NCBI GenBank assembly: GCA_947495125.1
Contig: CANLXL010000014.1
Coordinates: 1 to 64,000 of the forward strand
Origin: an uncultured Flaviramulus sp.
Lineage (GTDB): Bacteria; Bacteroidota; Bacteroidia; Flavobacteriales; Flavobacteriaceae
Reading direction: 5' to 3'
DNA length: 64,000 bases
Below, in pieces: positions 62,806 to 64,000 of this stretch. Made by a program: the position numbers and the translations under genes. Every line of letters begins with the position of its first letter. The stretch's first letter is position 1. Under the pieces are notes generated by a model. The model was not told the origin of the DNA. It did not search any database and saw only the letters and a program-made list of their open reading frames with translations.

Positions 62806-63717
62806 CTAGTCCATACGTAGCTCGTTAGATTTTGCCTGTTCACATTTTTCTTTGGCATGATCAAAACCTTGTTGCCACCAGGACACCATTAGTTTCTTAC
62901 TAAAAATCAATGAGTTTTCGGTTAGTTTTGAAGGCGTATAATACAGATTGAGTTTTACATCTTTATTTTTAGCTGCTAGCTTTCCTATAGTGATGTCGCT
63001 GCGCTCTACCTGATCCAACAAGTGACCAAACAAGTTAATCATTAAAGAAAAAGGGTTTTTCCCCAGCACTTTATTATACTCCATATTCTCCTTCTCCAGG
63101 ACGACTGCATCAATCTCTGTTGCTCCTCGGAGAATAGCCTCCCTTATAGGCACGACGCATCCCAATGCGCCATCAGCATACTCAAAGTTATTCTTTTCAA
63201 CCAAAGACATAAAAGGAATATAATTACAAGAAATCCAAATCCAGTCACAAAACTCCTCATAAGTAAAATCATTTATAGATTTATACTCCACCCGGTTTTT
63301 CGAGAGGTTGGACACCGTGACCACAACATCTTCTTTAGTGGCCTTGATCGCATCGTATTCTTCTCTTGTAAAGTGCTTTTTTATATGACGCCGTAGTGCT
63401 TTACTTTCACCAAACGTGCGCTTCATCTTAATAAACTGCCACAACGTATTAATAAAATCTATAGACACAAATTCGCGATTCCCCTTTTTACGGATAGCAA
63501 AAGGATTAACACTAAATATATGCCGTTGCGTAACGTTGGTAAAAACATTATAAATCTTCTCAATTTTACCTGCTGCTAAGTGCGGCACCAGCAAACTTCC
63601 TGTAGACGTCCCTAAATACATATCATAATCGTGCCCTTCTTCCTGTATTAAGTACTGCGCAACTCCTCCGGCATACGCCCCTTTACTTCCGCCCCCTGAT
63701 ATTACTAATGCCTTCAT
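62806..63717 (-). CDS. Patatin-like phospholipase
   Basis: This 303-residue protein has the patatin blocks: the oxyanion GGGSKGAYAGGV near residue 8, the nucleophile GTSTGSLL near residue 38 (Ser in GxSxG), and the catalytic Asp in ADGALGCVVP near residue 180. There is no signal peptide or membrane helix, so it is likely cytoplasmic or exported by another route. It should be a lipid acyl hydrolase. It is convergent with the hypothetical membrane gene, 1 nt apart. Confidence 0.92.
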   Translation of the reverse strand: MKALVISGGGSKGAYAGGVAQYLIQEEGHDYDMYLGTSTGSLLVPHLAAGKIEKIYNVFTNVTQRHIFSVNPFAIRKKGNREFVSIDFINTLWQFIKMKRTFGESKALRRHIKKHFTREEYDAIKATKEDVVVTVSNLSKNRVEYKSINDFTYEEFCDWIWISCNYIPFMSLVEKNNFEYADGALGCVVPIREAILRGATEIDAVVLEKENMEYNKVLGKNPFSLMINLFGHLLDQVERSDITIGKLAAKNKDVKLNLYYTPSKLTENSLIFSKKLMVSWWQQGFDHAKEKCEQAKSNELRMD

Positions 63718-64000
63718 TTAGTCTTTTTTATTTGTAAATATAAAATTAAGATATATTTACCGAGCAAACTAACATTAAAAACTTTAAAAGGGCAGGCTTC
63801 CTGATTGCAAATTGCAGCTCACCTTTATGAAAACAATCATTTCACGCCTCATTTTTTGTATTTCGTAGAAAACTCCTTAAATATCTCATTTTATGAGGTT
63901 CTGAATAAAAAAAAAGAATACTTTTACGTAGGAATTACCCCTAATCAATCTGCATGTTTAAGAATTCTTCCTTATCATTTTTATTTTATCTAACCATTGC

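Noticed and set aside
63805-63993. 62-aa ORF at the window end
   Set aside because: Starts at TTG, has no domain or signal, and looks like AT-rich intergenic DNA.

Overview
The window looks like a chromosomal segment of a marine-type member of the Bacteroidota, most likely family Flavobacteriaceae. The reasons are low G+C, lipoproteins with Bacteroidota-style lipoboxes, a SusC/SusD pair, a branched-chain E1 with alpha and beta fused, dispersed promoters of the Bacteroidota TTG-N-TAnnTTTG type, and a menaquinone-only quinone pathway. No rRNA or tRNA gene, no CRISPR array and no complete insertion sequence was found. Several start codons given by the ORF track are TTG or GTG. I moved some to a downstream ATG (uvrA, menB, the LOG protein, the LytTR regulator, the OmpA lipoprotein). 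I kept TTG or GTG where a signal peptide, promoter or family N-terminus supports it.

Layout. 0-3.8 kb is accessory: an unknown secreted protein, a REP-associated tyrosine transposase (RAYT) bracketed by inverted REP-like hairpins, a tiny lipoprotein, a GC-richer CAP-domain lipoprotein and a conserved hypothetical. 4-8.7 kb holds an FG-GAP/ASPIC lipoprotein paired with a vanadium-haloperoxidase/PAP2-type lipoprotein. 9-18.4 kb is core: uvrA, a LOG-family protein, a large M1-peptidase-like protein without HExxH but with a beta-rich C-terminus, and the fused 2-oxoacid dehydrogenase E1. 18.5-21.4 kb is a lipoprotein / LytS-like kinase / LytTR regulator operon plus a hypothetical.

21.5-29.7 kb is an AT-rich, reshuffled accessory zone. 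It holds a DUF5063 protein, an epoxide-hydrolase-like enzyme, a possible clan-CD (caspase-like) secreted protein, a small HAD phosphatase, an antitoxin whose ParE-type toxin has decayed, an RDD protein and a serine hydrolase. Part of the antitoxin/RDD/menE-tail segment is duplicated on the far side of the serine hydrolase. One duplicate carries an internal deletion whose junction lies in an 11-bp microhomology.

29.7-46.1 kb is the menaquinone region (menE ... menC, MBL hydrolase, menA, menB on the minus strand). It is split by a 10-kb SusC/SusD locus that carries three phosphoesterases (two paralogous EEP-family proteins and one alkaline-phosphatase-superfamily protein) and a divergent TetR regulator. 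The content suggests uptake of a phosphoester-containing substrate rather than a plain glycan. A hairpin terminator sits between the transport genes and the enzyme genes.

46.1-63.7 kb is mixed core: C1 peptidase, an unlisted 58-residue membrane protein whose end overlaps ung antisense, ung, a YfcC-type transporter, holA, an HsdR_N-type protein with a GT2, an OmpA lipoprotein, a YrdC/YciO protein, an esterase, a two-domain retropepsin-like protein coupled to a triple CBM48 protein, UvrD/PcrA helicase, an M20 amidohydrolase / FMN glutamate-synthase-like / small membrane protein run, and a patatin.
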